Assembly (NCBI RefSeq): GCF_003049575.1
Contig: NZ_PYWI01000012.1
Location: 62,001 to 126,000 of the forward strand
Source: Lysinibacillus parviboronicapiens
GTDB taxonomy: Bacteria > Bacillota > Bacilli > Bacillales_A > Planococcaceae
Direction: 5' to 3'
DNA: 64,000 nucleotides
Positions within the stretch are counted from its first letter, which is position 1. Each line of letters opens with the position of its first letter. Made by a program: the position numbers and the translations under genes. Below the pieces are notes generated by a model, which worked only from the letters and a program-made list of their open reading frames with translations, searched no databases and was not told the origin of the DNA. Below, one piece after another: positions 18,056 through 27,607 of the stretch.

Positions 18056-19471
18056 ATGATAGTGAAAACAAAACCTTTAAAAATCCAACTTAAACAAACA
18101 CAAAATCCTCTCGAAGATTTTATGCTCATCAATAAAAATAATCTTGATTCTGTTAGCAAAGAAATTCTTTTCGTAAGATATATTGGCCTTCCGAATACCA
18201 TCGAACATTACGTTGAAAATATCATTAGCATAGACCAATATTTTACTTCAAGCATATCAACTACAAACTACTTACGTTTGAATGGACTCGAAGCAATAAC
18301 AGATAAAAATGATATTAATAGATTATCAACTGTTTGGCATCATTGGCAGACGATCGTCGATAATCCGATTATTGATGCTTATTCACTCTATCAAACACCT
18401 CTTTGCTGTCAATTAGATAACGATACTCTTGAATGGACTAAAAAAATCAACTTTATTAAAATCCTTGAAATATATACAAAAACCTACCCTAATTCAAATG
18501 CGACATTATTAAAAAATTTTGTCGTGAAATTTTTACACTGGATAGAAATCTATTTACCAAAGCTTTTTAAGCCCATCAATATGTCTCCAAAAGTTATTTT
18601 TATCGGAGATATTAAACATCATGAATTTTTATTTTTGTATTTCTTATCTAGTCTTGGCTGTGATATATGCTATATGAACCCGAAAGAGGACATTGCCAAT
18701 TTGTTTCCTGACATAGCCACACACTCAACATTATATAAATGCACAACCTTATATTCAGCTGAAGTCAGCATTCCTGAATTTATAGCTGCAACAGAAAAAG
18801 AGCATGCCATATCGCCTTCCAAACCACATATGATCTTTCAATCCCCGCCGTCTAATACTGCCAACCGAAAGCAAAGTCCGGTCAATGCTGGCGAATTAAG
18901 CTATGAGCAGTTAGCGGGGCTATCGAACGCCGTTGTCATGATCAAAGTGTACGATAAAGAAAATAAAATTATGTGCGGTGGTTCAGGCGTTATTATCCAT
19001 AGTAGTGGTTATATTTTAACGAATCTACATGTAGTTGGAGGAGGGCATTACTACTCGGTTATATATGAAAACGATACGCAAGAATATCTTACAGATAAAT
19101 TCATTAAGTATCATCAGCTGTATGACTTGGCAATTATTAAAGTGGATAAAAACTGCGCACCACTCACGCTAAAAACTGATGACAATTTAGTTAGAGGTCA
19201 AAAGATTGTTGCTATAGGAAGTCCATTAGGGTTATTTAATTCCTTTTCCGATGGCATCGTATCAGGATTCAGAGACATTGATAATATTCCGATGATACAA
19301 TTTACTGCCCCTATTTCCAATGGTAGCTCTGGTGGTGCACTGTTAGATATGTTCGGAAGACTAGTAGGTCTAATAACTGGCGGTTTTGATAAAGGGCAAA
19401 ACCTAAATCTAGCAGTACCTGCCGATAAAATATATGAATTTGCACAAAACTTCATTGAACATTCGAACTAG
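18056..19471 (+). CDS. YceG-like domain fused to trypsin-like serine protease
   Basis: A 471-residue, two-part protein. Residues about 10-235 resemble the YceG family from the tellurium-resistance/ter-linked biosynthetic module (EILFVRYIGLPN, YLRLNGLEAI, KVIFIGDIKHHEFLFLYFL, GCDICYMNPKED). Residues 236-285 are a Ser/Pro-rich linker. Residues 290-465 are an HtrA/trypsin-fold protease with His325 (LTNLHVV), Asp357 (LYDLAIIKV) and Ser425 (SNGSSGGAL). No signal peptide or PDZ domain is seen, so it is probably cytoplasmic. ATG 18056 is used because GGAG lies 7 nt before it. It is monocistronic with its own terminator. No ter genes are nearby. The family call for the N-terminal half is by eye. Confidence 0.72.
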   Translation: MIVKTKPLKIQLKQTQNPLEDFMLINKNNLDSVSKEILFVRYIGLPNTIEHYVENIISIDQYFTSSISTTNYLRLNGLEAITDKNDINRLSTVWHHWQTIVDNPIIDAYSLYQTPLCCQLDNDTLEWTKKINFIKILEIYTKTYPNSNATLLKNFVVKFLHWIEIYLPKLFKPINMSPKVIFIGDIKHHEFLFLYFLSSLGCDICYMNPKEDIANLFPDIATHSTLYKCTTLYSAEVSIPEFIAATEKEHAISPSKPHMIFQSPPSNTANRKQSPVNAGELSYEQLAGLSNAVVMIKVYDKENKIMCGGSGVIIHSSGYILTNLHVVGGGHYYSVIYENDTQEYLTDKFIKYHQLYDLAIIKVDKNCAPLTLKTDDNLVRGQKIVAIGSPLGLFNSFSDGIVSGFRDIDNIPMIQFTAPISNGSSGGALLDMFGRLVGLITGGFDKGQNLNLAVPADKIYEFAQNFIEHSN

Positions 19472-19541
19472 CTTATAGTGCTATAGCAGTCATAGCTTAT
19501 GCAACAACTAAATATATTTTTTCCCTTTCTATCACTAGAGG

Positions 19542-19577
19542 TGCTGTCCAATAAACTTTGGACAGCATTTTTATTGA
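19542..19577 (+). terminator. Terminator of the YceG-protease gene
   Basis: The stem TGCTGTCCA / TGGACAGCA is followed by TTTTTATT. Confidence 0.88.
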
Positions 19578-19731
19578 GAAAGTAGTCATTAAATCCTGTC
19601 CATTCATCTACAATTGGAAGTGATAAATTTCACATTCGTTTCTTTTTGAAAATTGAAATAAAAATATACGTACATACATTTAACTAGATGGTGGAGGTTA
19701 GCGGCCTTAACTTTCTACAGTCTTATACTAA

Positions 19732-19758
19732 TAAAACTATTTTTAAAATTCCGATAAA
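19732..19758 (+). promoter_or_regulatory. Candidate SigD (motility) promoter
   Basis: TAAA, 14-15 nt, then CCGATAA resembles the SigD consensus TAAA-N15-GCCGATAT. Chemoreceptor genes are typical SigD targets, and the gene starts about 100 bp downstream. Confidence 0.5.
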
Positions 19759-19861
19759 AAAGTCTTATTTTTCTTTTAAAATAGATATAAAATAATAATT
19801 GTACTATAACAATTAACATTTGAGGGCTGCTCATTTATGGGTCAATTAAAGGATGGGAAAA

Positions 19862-21556
19862 ATGAAAGGTTTATTTCAATTTAAAACACTTAAAGCTCGT
19901 ATTTTAAGTGCATTTATCGTCTTGCTAGGTTTAGTTATTTGTTTTACAGCCTATACCTATATTTCTAATACTAAGATGGAACAACAAGCTAAGGGACTTG
20001 TTGAAGAAGATCTAGCTGTATTAACTGCCAGTAAAAATTTAGCCATGTCTACAAGCGTTCGACTATCTGCGGCTTTAAGCTATGTTGTAACAGGAGAGGA
20101 ACAATACATAGATACTTTTAATGAGTATCGTCAAATTGCTGAAGAGAACAACGGCATTATTGAACAGTACGACAATAGCACTGAGCGTGCAAAAATTGTA
20201 GAAATGTCACGCGAATGGAGCAATCGAGTAAATAGTGAAGTATTTGATGTCTATAAAAGTGGCAATAAACAATTAGCATTAGATAATTTAACTGCTATTA
20301 ATAATCTTGTAACTGAAGTACGAAAAGGCTATGAAGGATTATCAACTAAACGCGCTGAGGATATTACAGCCATCGGCAATGAAGTTATCTCGACAAGCTC
20401 AAACAATAAAACAATTGGCGTAATTGTCAGTATACTATTGACAATAGTAGGAATCCTAATAGCCATTAGTACAGCAAGCCAAATTTCAAAACCTATAAAA
20501 ATCGTCTCACAACGCATGAAAGAATTAGCTGACGGAAACCTCCGAAACGAACCACTGCCAATTACTCATCGAGATGAAATTGGCCAATTAATGCTTTCGG
20601 CAAATGACATGAGTGAGCAGCTAAACCAAACGATTAGCACGATTCATGCTGTCTCAGAAAATGTAGCAGCTAGTAGTGAAGAGCTGGCTCAATCTTCAAA
20701 TGAAGTGCAAACAGGGACAGAGCAAATTAGCGTTACAATGCAAGAGCTAGCTACAGGGACAGAGACACAAGCATCGACTGCTAGCGATTTAGCAGAAACA
20801 ATGACAACTTTCCGACGCCGCATTCAGGATACAACACAAGAAGGCATGGAATTAAAAGAGCATTCAGGTCAAGTACAAAGTTTAACAACAACAGGTAAGG
20901 ACTTAATGGTACGTTCAACACAGCAAATGGCTACGATTAATGAGATTGTATTAGATTCAGTGAAAAAGGTAGAAGGCTTAAATGAGCAATCTGCTGAAAT
21001 TTCAAAGCTTATTTCAGTCATTGATGAGATCTCAAACCAAACAAATTTACTTGCACTAAACGCGGCAATTGAAGCAGCACGTGCAGGAGAACACGGAAAA
21101 GGCTTTGCCGTTGTAGCCGATGAAGTGCGTAAGCTAGCAGAACAGGTGCAGTTCTCTGTAACGGATATATCAACAATCGTCAATCGTATCCAGAGTGAAA
21201 CAAGTAATGTGACAAATTCTCTGCAATTAGGCTACGAGGAAGTAAAAAAAGGAACCTCCCAACTGAATCAAACAAACGAAACATTCGATCATATTTCTGA
21301 TGCTGTGACAGAGATGATTAATAACATTACTGTCATTTCAGGCAATCTAAACGAAGTTGTGCAAAATTCCGAATCCATAAATGTTTCTATTGATGAAATA
21401 GCCTCTATTTCACAGGAATCTGCTGCTGGTGTGGAAGAAACAACAGCTACCGTAGAACAAACAGCAGCTACCATGGATGAAATTTCAAAAAGTGCAAACC
21501 AACTGGCTGATATGGCTGAAGAGCTAAACATACAACTACAGAAGTTTAAAATTTAA
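19862..21556 (+). CDS. Methyl-accepting chemotaxis protein (4HB-type sensor)
   Basis: A 564-residue chemoreceptor. A first membrane helix lies at residues about 12-33 and a second at about 185-207. Between them is a helical extracellular domain of the four-helix-bundle MCP type ([20 protein letters not shown]). A HAMP domain follows, then a long coiled-coil signalling domain with the conserved hairpin tip ([20 protein letters not shown] and [17 protein letters not shown]). It would signal through CheW/CheA. ATG 19862 has AAAGGA 8 nt upstream; ATG 19853 is too close to it. The ligand is unknown. Confidence 0.93.
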   Translation: MKGLFQFKTLKARILSAFIVLLGLVICFTAYTYISNTKMEQQAKGLVEEDLAVLTASKNLAMSTSVRLSAALSYVVTGEEQYIDTFNEYRQIAEENNGIIEQYDNSTERAKIVEMSREWSNRVNSEVFDVYKSGNKQLALDNLTAINNLVTEVRKGYEGLSTKRAEDITAIGNEVISTSSNNKTIGVIVSILLTIVGILIAISTASQISKPIKIVSQRMKELADGNLRNEPLPITHRDEIGQLMLSANDMSEQLNQTISTIHAVSENVAASSEELAQSSNEVQTGTEQISVTMQELATGTETQASTASDLAETMTTFRRRIQDTTQEGMELKEHSGQVQSLTTTGKDLMVRSTQQMATINEIVLDSVKKVEGLNEQSAEISKLISVIDEISNQTNLLALNAAIEAARAGEHGKGFAVVADEVRKLAEQVQFSVTDISTIVNRIQSETSNVTNSLQLGYEEVKKGTSQLNQTNETFDHISDAVTEMINNITVISGNLNEVVQNSESINVSIDEIASISQESAAGVEETTATVEQTAATMDEISKSANQLADMAEELNIQLQKFKI

Positions 21557-21816
21557 AACGAGGCTGGGACAAAAGAGAAAAAGTGTTAGTTTGACTGATG
21601 TCGATCTAACACTTTTTTGCTGTAAACGTTGATGTCCACTACGGCGGACGCTTTCCAGGGGCGGGCCTTCGATACTATCAACTAGTGCTCTCTTCTAAAT
21701 TTTATTTATGCCAAAAGGAAGAACGTCTAAATTTTTCTTCATTTTAGATAGTAAAAATTTAATAATACCTTTGCTTCTCTTTGTTAATATTTAAAGTTTT
21801 GTCCCAGCCTCGTTTT
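21555..21816. repeat. MITE-like element bounded by 20-bp perfect inverted repeats
   Basis: AAAACGAGGCTGGGACAAAA (21555-21574) is repeated as its exact complement at 21797-21816, enclosing 222 bp without an ORF. The left end overlaps the chemoreceptor stop codon (21554-21556). The right end is 20 bp from the stop of the convergent gene. Inside are a terminator hairpin and a copy of the GAAAGCG-CCGCC-GTAGTGG repeat. It could be a small non-autonomous mobile element or a repetitive bidirectional terminator. Confidence 0.7.
21578..21620 (+). terminator. Terminator of the chemoreceptor gene
   Basis: A 12-bp stem (AAAAAGTGTTAG / CTAACACTTTTT) with a run of T on the right arm. It lies inside the larger inverted-repeat element. 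Confidence 0.85.
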
Positions 21817-21836
21817 ATTTTTTCACGCAATAATAG

Positions 21837-22526
21837 TCAATGCCAATTTCGAATTGGGACTCTCTCAAGTTCATATCGCTTAATAATGATACTTATCTTT
21901 CGATACCATTGCTCACATAACTCTAATGCTTCACTATATGCGTCCTCTTCTCTGGAAATCGGTTTGTTATTTGCCATAAATACATATTCTAAGATGGGTG
22001 TAGATAAATTATCAACGACTATTTTTAAAGCTATTTGTGATACTGTATCATCTGTTTCTTCTTGTAAATCATCAGCATCTGGTAAAGGGTCTTGCTCTCC
22101 ATCGATTAATGATCCGCTTAACAAACCATTTCTAGTACTAGCAATTATAATATTGTCATCTTCTACTATAGATACTTCGTATATTTTTTGAAACTGTATT
22201 TCTTTCTTTGTCACTTCAGCTTCCCAATCTGCTCTATTAGCAAGCAACAGCGTATTAGTCGGTTCATTTAATAACAATGCATGTAAGCAGTCACTAGAAA
22301 TTGTACATTGGGTATGTGGAATATTCATTAGTTCCTCTTCGCTTTGTCTTTTCAATGCTGCGTTTCTGCTGAAAGATCTGTATTTTCCCTTAACATAACG
22401 GAAAATCCCTACCGTCAATAATCCTAATCCAATATAAAAAAATATACCTCTTACTATAGCTACTTCCATTGCATTTGCTAGCATCAAATAGATAATACCT
22501 AATAACAGTAGAAAAAAGGTTTTCAC
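21837..22526 (-). CDS. Hypothetical membrane-anchored protein
   Basis: A 229-residue protein of unknown family. Two N-terminal hydrophobic helices (residues about 2-18 and 22-42) anchor it. The rest is a soluble acidic domain with DDNIIIASTRNGLL and an acidic insert DGEQDPLPDADDLQEETDD. It starts at GTG 22526-22524 with AAGGTGGG 6 nt upstream. It converges on the chemoreceptor gene across the inverted-repeat element. No catalytic motif is visible. Confidence 0.6.
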   Translation of the reverse strand: MKTFFLLLLGIIYLMLANAMEVAIVRGIFFYIGLGLLTVGIFRYVKGKYRSFSRNAALKRQSEEELMNIPHTQCTISSDCLHALLLNEPTNTLLLANRADWEAEVTKKEIQFQKIYEVSIVEDDNIIIASTRNGLLSGSLIDGEQDPLPDADDLQEETDDTVSQIALKIVVDNLSTPILEYVFMANNKPISREEDAYSEALELCEQWYRKISIIIKRYELERVPIRNWH

Positions 22527-22639
22527 AAAAATCCCACCTTCAGAAAAATAATAGATAGGAAAATATCTATTTACTAGAAATCTTATTCAAGAGAAACACT
22601 TTTCATGCTTAATTTATCTGGAGATTAAAGGATAAAATA

Positions 22640-22680
22640 AAACAACACAACAACATCACATACTGCAATGTTGTTGTGTT
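22640..22680 (-). terminator. Terminator of the symporter operon
   Basis: A 13-bp perfect stem (AACACAACAACAT / ATGTTGTTGTGTT) followed on the minus strand by GTTTTATTTTA. It lies about 40 bp past the symporter stop and closes the c-di-GMP-controlled operon. Confidence 0.88.
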
Positions 22681-22718
22681 ACATAAATTATCAGTGTGTC
22701 CTAATAGACTATCGTCAA

Positions 22719-24215
22719 TTAATTTGATTGTTCCATTAGTTCATCTTTACTCCCCACATCATCTAACGTTTTATCTTTTTCAATTTTATGCATATCAAGC
22801 ACATGTTGTGTAGGAGGGATCAGAAGGCTCACAACAACAATTGTTATACCTGATATAACTACACCAGAGAAAACAGGTGCTAACCATAACTCACTTAATA
22901 AACCTAGGAAACCTTCTGATTGTACATTAAACCCAGGCACAAACGTTAGTGTCGTAATTATATAATAGACTAGTCCTACTGAGATACTAGCCCATACTGC
23001 TGGCGTGCTTACACGTTTCCAAAACGGTCCTAAAACGATTGGCCAGAAAATCGTTACAAATATAACATCCCATGCTAAATAAGCTAAATCAATGACTTTT
23101 TGAAAGCTAATCGCTAGTACTAAACCGAGTAAAGCACTACATAGAATCACTAATCTCGAAAATCTTAATAGGTTTTTAGGGTCAGGATTACGATTAATGA
23201 AATCTAGGTAGATATTCTTTGTCACAATACCAGAAGTTGCAACATAACATGCTGCTACAGTAGACATCCCCATCGCTGCCATGGCAGTTAAAAAGATAGC
23301 CGCCAATAACGGTGGGAAGTACCCTTGGGCAAAAGTAAGCATTAGCGTTTCTGGATTTGTACTATTAGGGTAAATCGTTTTGAAAGCTTCACCTAACATA
23401 CCTGGTATCCAGCTAATCGCAATGATGACTGAACCTGCAATAATCATACTACGCTGTGCTACCCTTGGACTTTTGGCAGCTGCAACCCTTTGTCCTAAGT
23501 CCACTGCTGGAATGTCACCAAGTGCAAGTACAAGATAAAGTGTCCAAAATTCTGCACCAGCCTTATTGAATAACTCACTGATATTCCACCACTCTGGGTT
23601 AAATGTAACGTCAGGATAATAGAATAGAATAAAGATAGTAATCCCTAAAATGCCGGCTACTGCAAGTGCCCCTTGTACAATTTCAGTATATGCTACGGCC
23701 CATAAACCACCAATTACTGAATAAAGAGCCGTTAAGGAAACAAATAGCAGTGCTGCCGGAAGAAATTCAATTTGCAATAGTTGCTGTATAATGTATGTTC
23801 CGCCAACAGTTAAGGCAGCAGCATTAAAAACACCAAATGCAATTGCCATGACGATTCCGGTGTATGCACCTAACTTTTTACTACCATATCTTAAACCGTA
23901 GTAGTCCGCTAAAGTCCAGCCCTTTAATCTTCTCAGTGGTTTTGTCCAAATCAACGCCCCTAGAATCATACAAGTTCCTAAGCCACCCATTGTTGCAGAA
24001 CCTTCAAAGCCACCACTTGTATACCCCGAACCTACAGCGGCAAAAAAGAATGGGGCTGCTAATAATGCAGCAATTAAACTTCCTGTGACCACCGATAGTG
24101 GCATACTCCAACCGGCTACTATCAAATCTTCTGCTGTTTTTACACGTTTGTAGCCTTTATATCCGATATAATAAATAAAAATTAAGTACAAGCTAAAGAC
24201 GATTATATTTAACAT
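22719..24215 (-). CDS. Sodium:solute symporter (SSS family)
   Basis: A 498-residue transporter with about 13 hydrophobic helices. It carries SSS family marks such as AEDLIVAGWSMPL near the N-terminus, GGLWAVAYTEIVQGALAVAG in the middle, and a sodium-site-like AAMGMSTVAACYVATSGIVTKN-like helix 8. It probably imports a small carboxylate or similar solute with Na+; the exact substrate cannot be read. GAGGAG precedes the ATG. It is the last gene of a three-gene operon after the dehydrogenase (23-bp gap) and the chemoreceptor. Confidence 0.9.
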   Translation of the reverse strand: MLNIIVFSLYLIFIYYIGYKGYKRVKTAEDLIVAGWSMPLSVVTGSLIAALLAAPFFFAAVGSGYTSGGFEGSATMGGLGTCMILGALIWTKPLRRLKGWTLADYYGLRYGSKKLGAYTGIVMAIAFGVFNAAALTVGGTYIIQQLLQIEFLPAALLFVSLTALYSVIGGLWAVAYTEIVQGALAVAGILGITIFILFYYPDVTFNPEWWNISELFNKAGAEFWTLYLVLALGDIPAVDLGQRVAAAKSPRVAQRSMIIAGSVIIAISWIPGMLGEAFKTIYPNSTNPETLMLTFAQGYFPPLLAAIFLTAMAAMGMSTVAACYVATSGIVTKNIYLDFINRNPDPKNLLRFSRLVILCSALLGLVLAISFQKVIDLAYLAWDVIFVTIFWPIVLGPFWKRVSTPAVWASISVGLVYYIITTLTFVPGFNVQSEGFLGLLSELWLAPVFSGVVISGITIVVVSLLIPPTQHVLDMHKIEKDKTLDDVGSKDELMEQSN

Positions 24216-24238
24216 TTTATTGCTCCTCAGTTATTACA

Positions 24239-24994
24239 TTATCCATTCATCACGACTCCACCATTAGGTGTGAGTACTTGACCTGTATAAAATTCAGCAT
24301 GATCAGAGGCTAAGAACAATACACTTTTTGCAATTTCCTCCGGATGTGCCAATCGCTTTAATGGATATTTAGCAGACTCTTCTTCAATATAATTTTCACC
24401 AAATTCTTGTAGAATGTCAGTCAGCGTTCCACTTGGAGCTACTGCATTGACCAATATATTGGGTGCTAACTCTCTTGCCAAAGCTTTTGTGAAAGCATTG
24501 ATAGCACCTTTTGCTGCCGAATAATGCGTAAACTCTTCACAGCCTAAACTACCAATATCCGAGGAAATATTAATAATTTTTCCGTTGTTGCGTTCTTTCA
24601 TTCTTTTTGCGGCTTCTCGGCAATTGTAAAAACATCCATATAGATGAACTTTAATCATTCTGTCCCATTGTTCATCTGTTAAATCTGTGATACTAGAAGA
24701 CTGTGCAAACCCTGCATTATTGACGAGAATATCAATAGCTCCTAGGTGATTGTCCATGTAAAGGAACATATCTTGTACCTGCTGAGAATTAGAGACATCC
24801 GCAGTGTACTTTAATGCATGAACACCATATTTTTCCGCCTGCATACGGACTGCTTCAGCCTCATTATCATCACCGATATAGTTAATCAATACATTGGCTC
24901 CTTGCTTCGCAAATGCTAAGGCAATGGCTTTCCCTATGCCTTTGCTGGAACCGGTAATTAGCACATTTTTTCCTTTGAAATTAATTTCCATCAT
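24239..24994 (-). CDS. Short-chain dehydrogenase/reductase (FabG-like)
   Basis: A 251-residue classical SDR. The NAD(P)-binding motif is TGSSKGIG, then NNAG, the catalytic Ser in NISSDIGS and Tyr/Lys in YSAAKGA. The C-terminus ([15 protein letters not shown]) is like FabG/acetoacetyl-CoA reductases. ATG 24994 or 24991 is preferred because GGAG ends 7 nt upstream. The start overlaps the last 14 bases of the upstream chemoreceptor gene, so translation is probably coupled. In this operon it may oxidise or reduce the solute carried by the downstream symporter; that is inference. Confidence 0.9.
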   Translation of the reverse strand: MMEINFKGKNVLITGSSKGIGKAIALAFAKQGANVLINYIGDDNEAEAVRMQAEKYGVHALKYTADVSNSQQVQDMFLYMDNHLGAIDILVNNAGFAQSSSITDLTDEQWDRMIKVHLYGCFYNCREAAKRMKERNNGKIINISSDIGSLGCEEFTHYSAAKGAINAFTKALARELAPNILVNAVAPSGTLTDILQEFGENYIEEESAKYPLKRLAHPEEIAKSVLFLASDHAEFYTGQVLTPNGGVVMNG

Positions 24995-26732
24995 GATCAT
25001 TCTCCAATTTAAATTTGGCTACCAGTGCCTGCAATTCTTGTGCAGTCTGTCCTAAAGAAGTAGATGCTTCTTTAACATCTTGCATTGTTGCCAATTGTTC
25101 TTGTGTGGCTTTCGATACATTTGACGAGAACTCTGATGATTGTTCTGCCGATTGCTTAATGTTATTGACAGATGCCGAAACTTCCTCTGAGGATGCAGAG
25201 ATTTGTTGAGATGCTGCAGAGATTTCTCGTATCTGGTTTGCAACTTCTTCTGCTGAAGTAAGAATTTCATTAAATATCTTCCCTACTTCATTTGTGAATT
25301 CCATACCGACTTTAACATCTGCTTTTCCTTTTTCCATCACCGTAATAGATGCGTTCGAATCTGATTGAATGGTACTAATCAGATTGTAAATCTCTGTTGC
25401 CGATTGTGATGATTGTTCAGCTAAACGTCTTACTTCATCTGCAACTACTGCGAAGCCTTTGCCATGCTCTCCAGCTCTTGCTGCTTCAATAGCTGCATTG
25501 AGTGCTAGCAAGTTCGTTTGATCTGCTATTGCCGTAATAATACTCACAATATCACTAATCTTTTTCGTATTGACATGTAAGCCGTTTATAGTCGTACCAA
25601 TTTGTTCAACTGAATTATTAATTAATTGCATTTGCGCAATCACTTGCTGAACAACATGGTCGCCACGTTCTGAAGCAAGGGAAGCTGCAATAGACGATTC
25701 GGCAGCAGTATTTGCTGAATCAGCAATTTGCTGAATACCTGTTGCGGTTTCTTCCATTGCAGCAGCGGTTTCTTCCGTCATAACCATAGACGCTTCGGCA
25801 TTTAGCGTTATCTCGCTCATATCTTTAGCGATATTAGTTGAACTATTTAACGTTTCACCTGCATTGACAGTCAGTTGATTGGCTGCAGAAGAAACATGAT
25901 CTGATGTATTTCTTATATTCAGAATGATATGTTGTAAATTTGTAACCATTGTTTTAATTGATTGAGATAGATTACCAATTTCATCTTTTGTAATTTCTAA
26001 ATCCACATCTTTCAATTCACCATTGGCTACTTGGTTTGCAACATTTACTACTTTCTTCAAAGGTTTTAGTAGTCGATCAATAATTATGTAAAGTAAAATT
26101 AATAAAATAACAAGTCCAATTGCCGCTATAGCAATTTGTTTAATAACACTTGATTTAATAATTGTATTAATATAATCTGCAGAATAATCAATCCCAAGTA
26201 ATGCAATCAAATTGCCACTATCATCTTTAATAGGACTAAAAACAGTTCTCCAAGAGCCAAAAGGATCCTCGAAAATATCTGTTACTTCTGTCTGATTATT
26301 TTCAATCGCTAGTCTAGCTGTTTCAACATGTTCATCCGCTAAATCTTTAAAGATTTCACCTGCTTCATATACCTCATTCAGATTCGATGTATAACCTATC
26401 GGATTAACACCACCTTCATCTTGCACATCCCAAATATAACTCCAACTCATAGTACCTTGCTGTTCTTGTATCAGGTCTAACTTCTCTTGAATTTTCTTGA
26501 ATTCTGCATTATTTTCCCCTTTTTTTGATAATAATTCTTTAATGTCATCACTATCAAGATTCATGGCTGTTAATAAGCCAACACTTGTCAATTCTTGTTC
26601 AAGATCAACGTTCATTCGGTTGTTTAATTCAGTAATACTTTGCGTAGTAATAATGGAAATGAGAACTAATACAATAATCGAAACAGTAAGTAACAGTTTG
26701 TTCTTTAAGGATGCATTTTTTAAAAAGCCCAT
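24981..26732 (-). CDS. Methyl-accepting chemotaxis protein with extracellular Cache-like sensor
   Basis: A 583-residue chemoreceptor. The first membrane helix lies at residues about 10-32. The extracellular region to about residue 195 looks Cache-like ([20 protein letters not shown], then [30 protein letters not shown]). The second helix lies at about 198-222. A HAMP domain and a signalling domain with the conserved tip ([17 protein letters not shown]) follow. ATG 26732 has GGAGGAGG 8 nt upstream; the TTG at 26750 lies inside that site. A c-di-GMP-I riboswitch with its own terminator controls it. It probably senses the substrate handled by the two downstream genes. Confidence 0.92.
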   Translation of the reverse strand: MGFLKNASLKNKLLLTVSIIVLVLISIITTQSITELNNRMNVDLEQELTSVGLLTAMNLDSDDIKELLSKKGENNAEFKKIQEKLDLIQEQQGTMSWSYIWDVQDEGGVNPIGYTSNLNEVYEAGEIFKDLADEHVETARLAIENNQTEVTDIFEDPFGSWRTVFSPIKDDSGNLIALLGIDYSADYINTIIKSSVIKQIAIAAIGLVILLILLYIIIDRLLKPLKKVVNVANQVANGELKDVDLEITKDEIGNLSQSIKTMVTNLQHIILNIRNTSDHVSSAANQLTVNAGETLNSSTNIAKDMSEITLNAEASMVMTEETAAAMEETATGIQQIADSANTAAESSIAASLASERGDHVVQQVIAQMQLINNSVEQIGTTINGLHVNTKKISDIVSIITAIADQTNLLALNAAIEAARAGEHGKGFAVVADEVRRLAEQSSQSATEIYNLISTIQSDSNASITVMEKGKADVKVGMEFTNEVGKIFNEILTSAEEVANQIREISAASQQISASSEEVSASVNNIKQSAEQSSEFSSNVSKATQEQLATMQDVKEASTSLGQTAQELQALVAKFKLENDHDGN

Positions 26733-26760
26733 GATTATTTCCTCCTCCAATGTTTAAGTG

Positions 26761-26790
26761 CAAAAAAACCTATTTCAAAAGAAATAGGTT
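26761..26790 (-). terminator. Riboswitch expression-platform terminator
   Basis: The stem AACCTATTTC / GAAATAGGTT with a 4-nt loop is followed on the minus strand by seven T. It lies between the aptamer and the chemoreceptor ribosome site, so ligand binding can set read-through. Confidence 0.9.
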
Positions 26791-26832
26791 ACTAAAGAAT
26801 ATACACTAGCAATAACTTCTATAACTAGCAAT

Positions 26833-26912
26833 CTTCGGCAACCCAGCCGCCATAGCATTAATGCCTTAGACCTGTAGCTTTGCGTCTCTACTTTTCAGTA
26901 GATTTGCCTATC
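26833..26912 (-). ncRNA. Cyclic di-GMP-I (GEMM) riboswitch aptamer
   Basis: On the minus strand the segment contains the hallmark blocks of the GEMM-I class: a CTACTGAAAAGTAG hairpin with a GAAA-type loop, GACGCAAAGC, a tetraloop-receptor block GGTCTAAGGC, and GGCGGCTGGGTTGCCG. Together these form helices P2 and P3 around the c-di-GMP site. The terminator 40 bp downstream and the chemoreceptor gene after it complete a transcription-control leader. c-di-GMP commonly governs the motile/sessile switch, which fits a chemoreceptor target. Confidence 0.94.
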
Positions 26913-26923
26913 TTTACACCCTC

Positions 26924-26952
26924 AAATTAACACAATGGGTAAAATCAGTCAA
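26924..26952 (-). promoter_or_regulatory. SigA-type promoter of the riboswitch operon
   Basis: On the minus strand TTGACT (26952-26947), a 17-bp spacer and TAATTT (26929-26924). Transcription would begin near 26917, just before the aptamer. Confidence 0.65.
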
Positions 26953-27052
26953 TATTACTATGTAAAAATACACATATTTTATCACTATTTTACTACAACT
27001 TTACAAACTATGAGAACATTACTATTAATCATTCGGCCTTGACTAATCAAAA

Positions 27053-27099
27053 CAAAAAAAGAGTAGCTAAAACGCTTTTTACAATCGTTCCAGCTACCC
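27053..27099 (-). terminator. Terminator of the small membrane gene
   Basis: The stem GGGTAGCTGGAACG / CGTTTTAGCTACTC (with G-U pairs) is followed on the minus strand by TTTTTTTG. Confidence 0.8.
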
Positions 27100-27152
27100 T
27101 ATTTATTTTTACATTTCACTTACCCCTAAGTGATGAATCTTGTTTCATAAAT

Positions 27153-27347
27153 TTAGACATTTTGCATGACTAGTAAGACGGATGGTATGAAGGATAATGC
27201 AAAAACAGATACATACCATAACGATGTTCGCCGTAATGAAAAACGAACCTGTTTTTTTTCAGCATAGAAAATATCCAATATAACCGCAACAATTAATGGT
27301 GTACTTACACATGCAATAGCAATTAAGAAAATATCAAAATAGATCAT
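27153..27347 (-). CDS. Small two-helix membrane protein
   Basis: A 64-residue protein with two hydrophobic helices (residues 1-28 and 44-62) joined by a basic loop (EKKQVRFSLRRTS). GAGGGG lies about 7 nt before the ATG. The family is not recognised. A long near-palindrome 40 bp upstream suggests that a repressor or activator controls it. It has its own terminator. Confidence 0.6.
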   Translation of the reverse strand: MIYFDIFLIAIACVSTPLIVAVILDIFYAEKKQVRFSLRRTSLWYVSVFALSFIPSVLLVMQNV

Positions 27348-27386
27348 AAAGCACCCCTCTATTCGTGAACATTTTACTTTCCCCTT

Positions 27387-27432
27387 TTGTGACGATTTTG
27401 TGTCAATTTAATTGTACACAATTTCGTCACAA
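27387..27432. promoter_or_regulatory. 46-bp near-palindromic operator candidate
   Basis: TTGTGACGA (27387-27395) and its exact complement TCGTCACAA (27424-27432) flank inner near-complementary halves TTTTGTGTCAATT and AATTGTACACAATT. The length and two nested dyads suggest binding of a dimer pair. It lies between divergent genes, 40 bp from the small membrane gene. Rex-type regulators use TTGTGA-N6-TCACAA, but the spacing here differs. Confidence 0.5.
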
Positions 27433-27607
27433 TTTGTCAACGGTCTAAAACACAGTTTTTTTAAATTTCATTGTTCTTAAAACGACATTCAAATGGATCA
27501 CTCTGTCTTTACGACTTCTCTACTTACGTTATAATAGAATATAAGATATCCACATTTACCATATGATGGTTATAATATAATAAATAAGTCTAAGCAGGTG
27601 ATACAGT

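Larger units (their letters stand above)
19472..19861. other. Gap before the chemoreceptor gene
   Basis: A 390-bp region. It contains the terminator at 19542-19575 and a SigD-like promoter at 19732-19757, followed by about 100 nt of leader. Nothing else is recognisable. Confidence 0.5.

Noticed and set aside
27387-27432. Canonical Rex operator
   Set aside because: The half-sites TTGTGA/TCACAA are present, but the spacing is about 34 bp rather than 6 bp.
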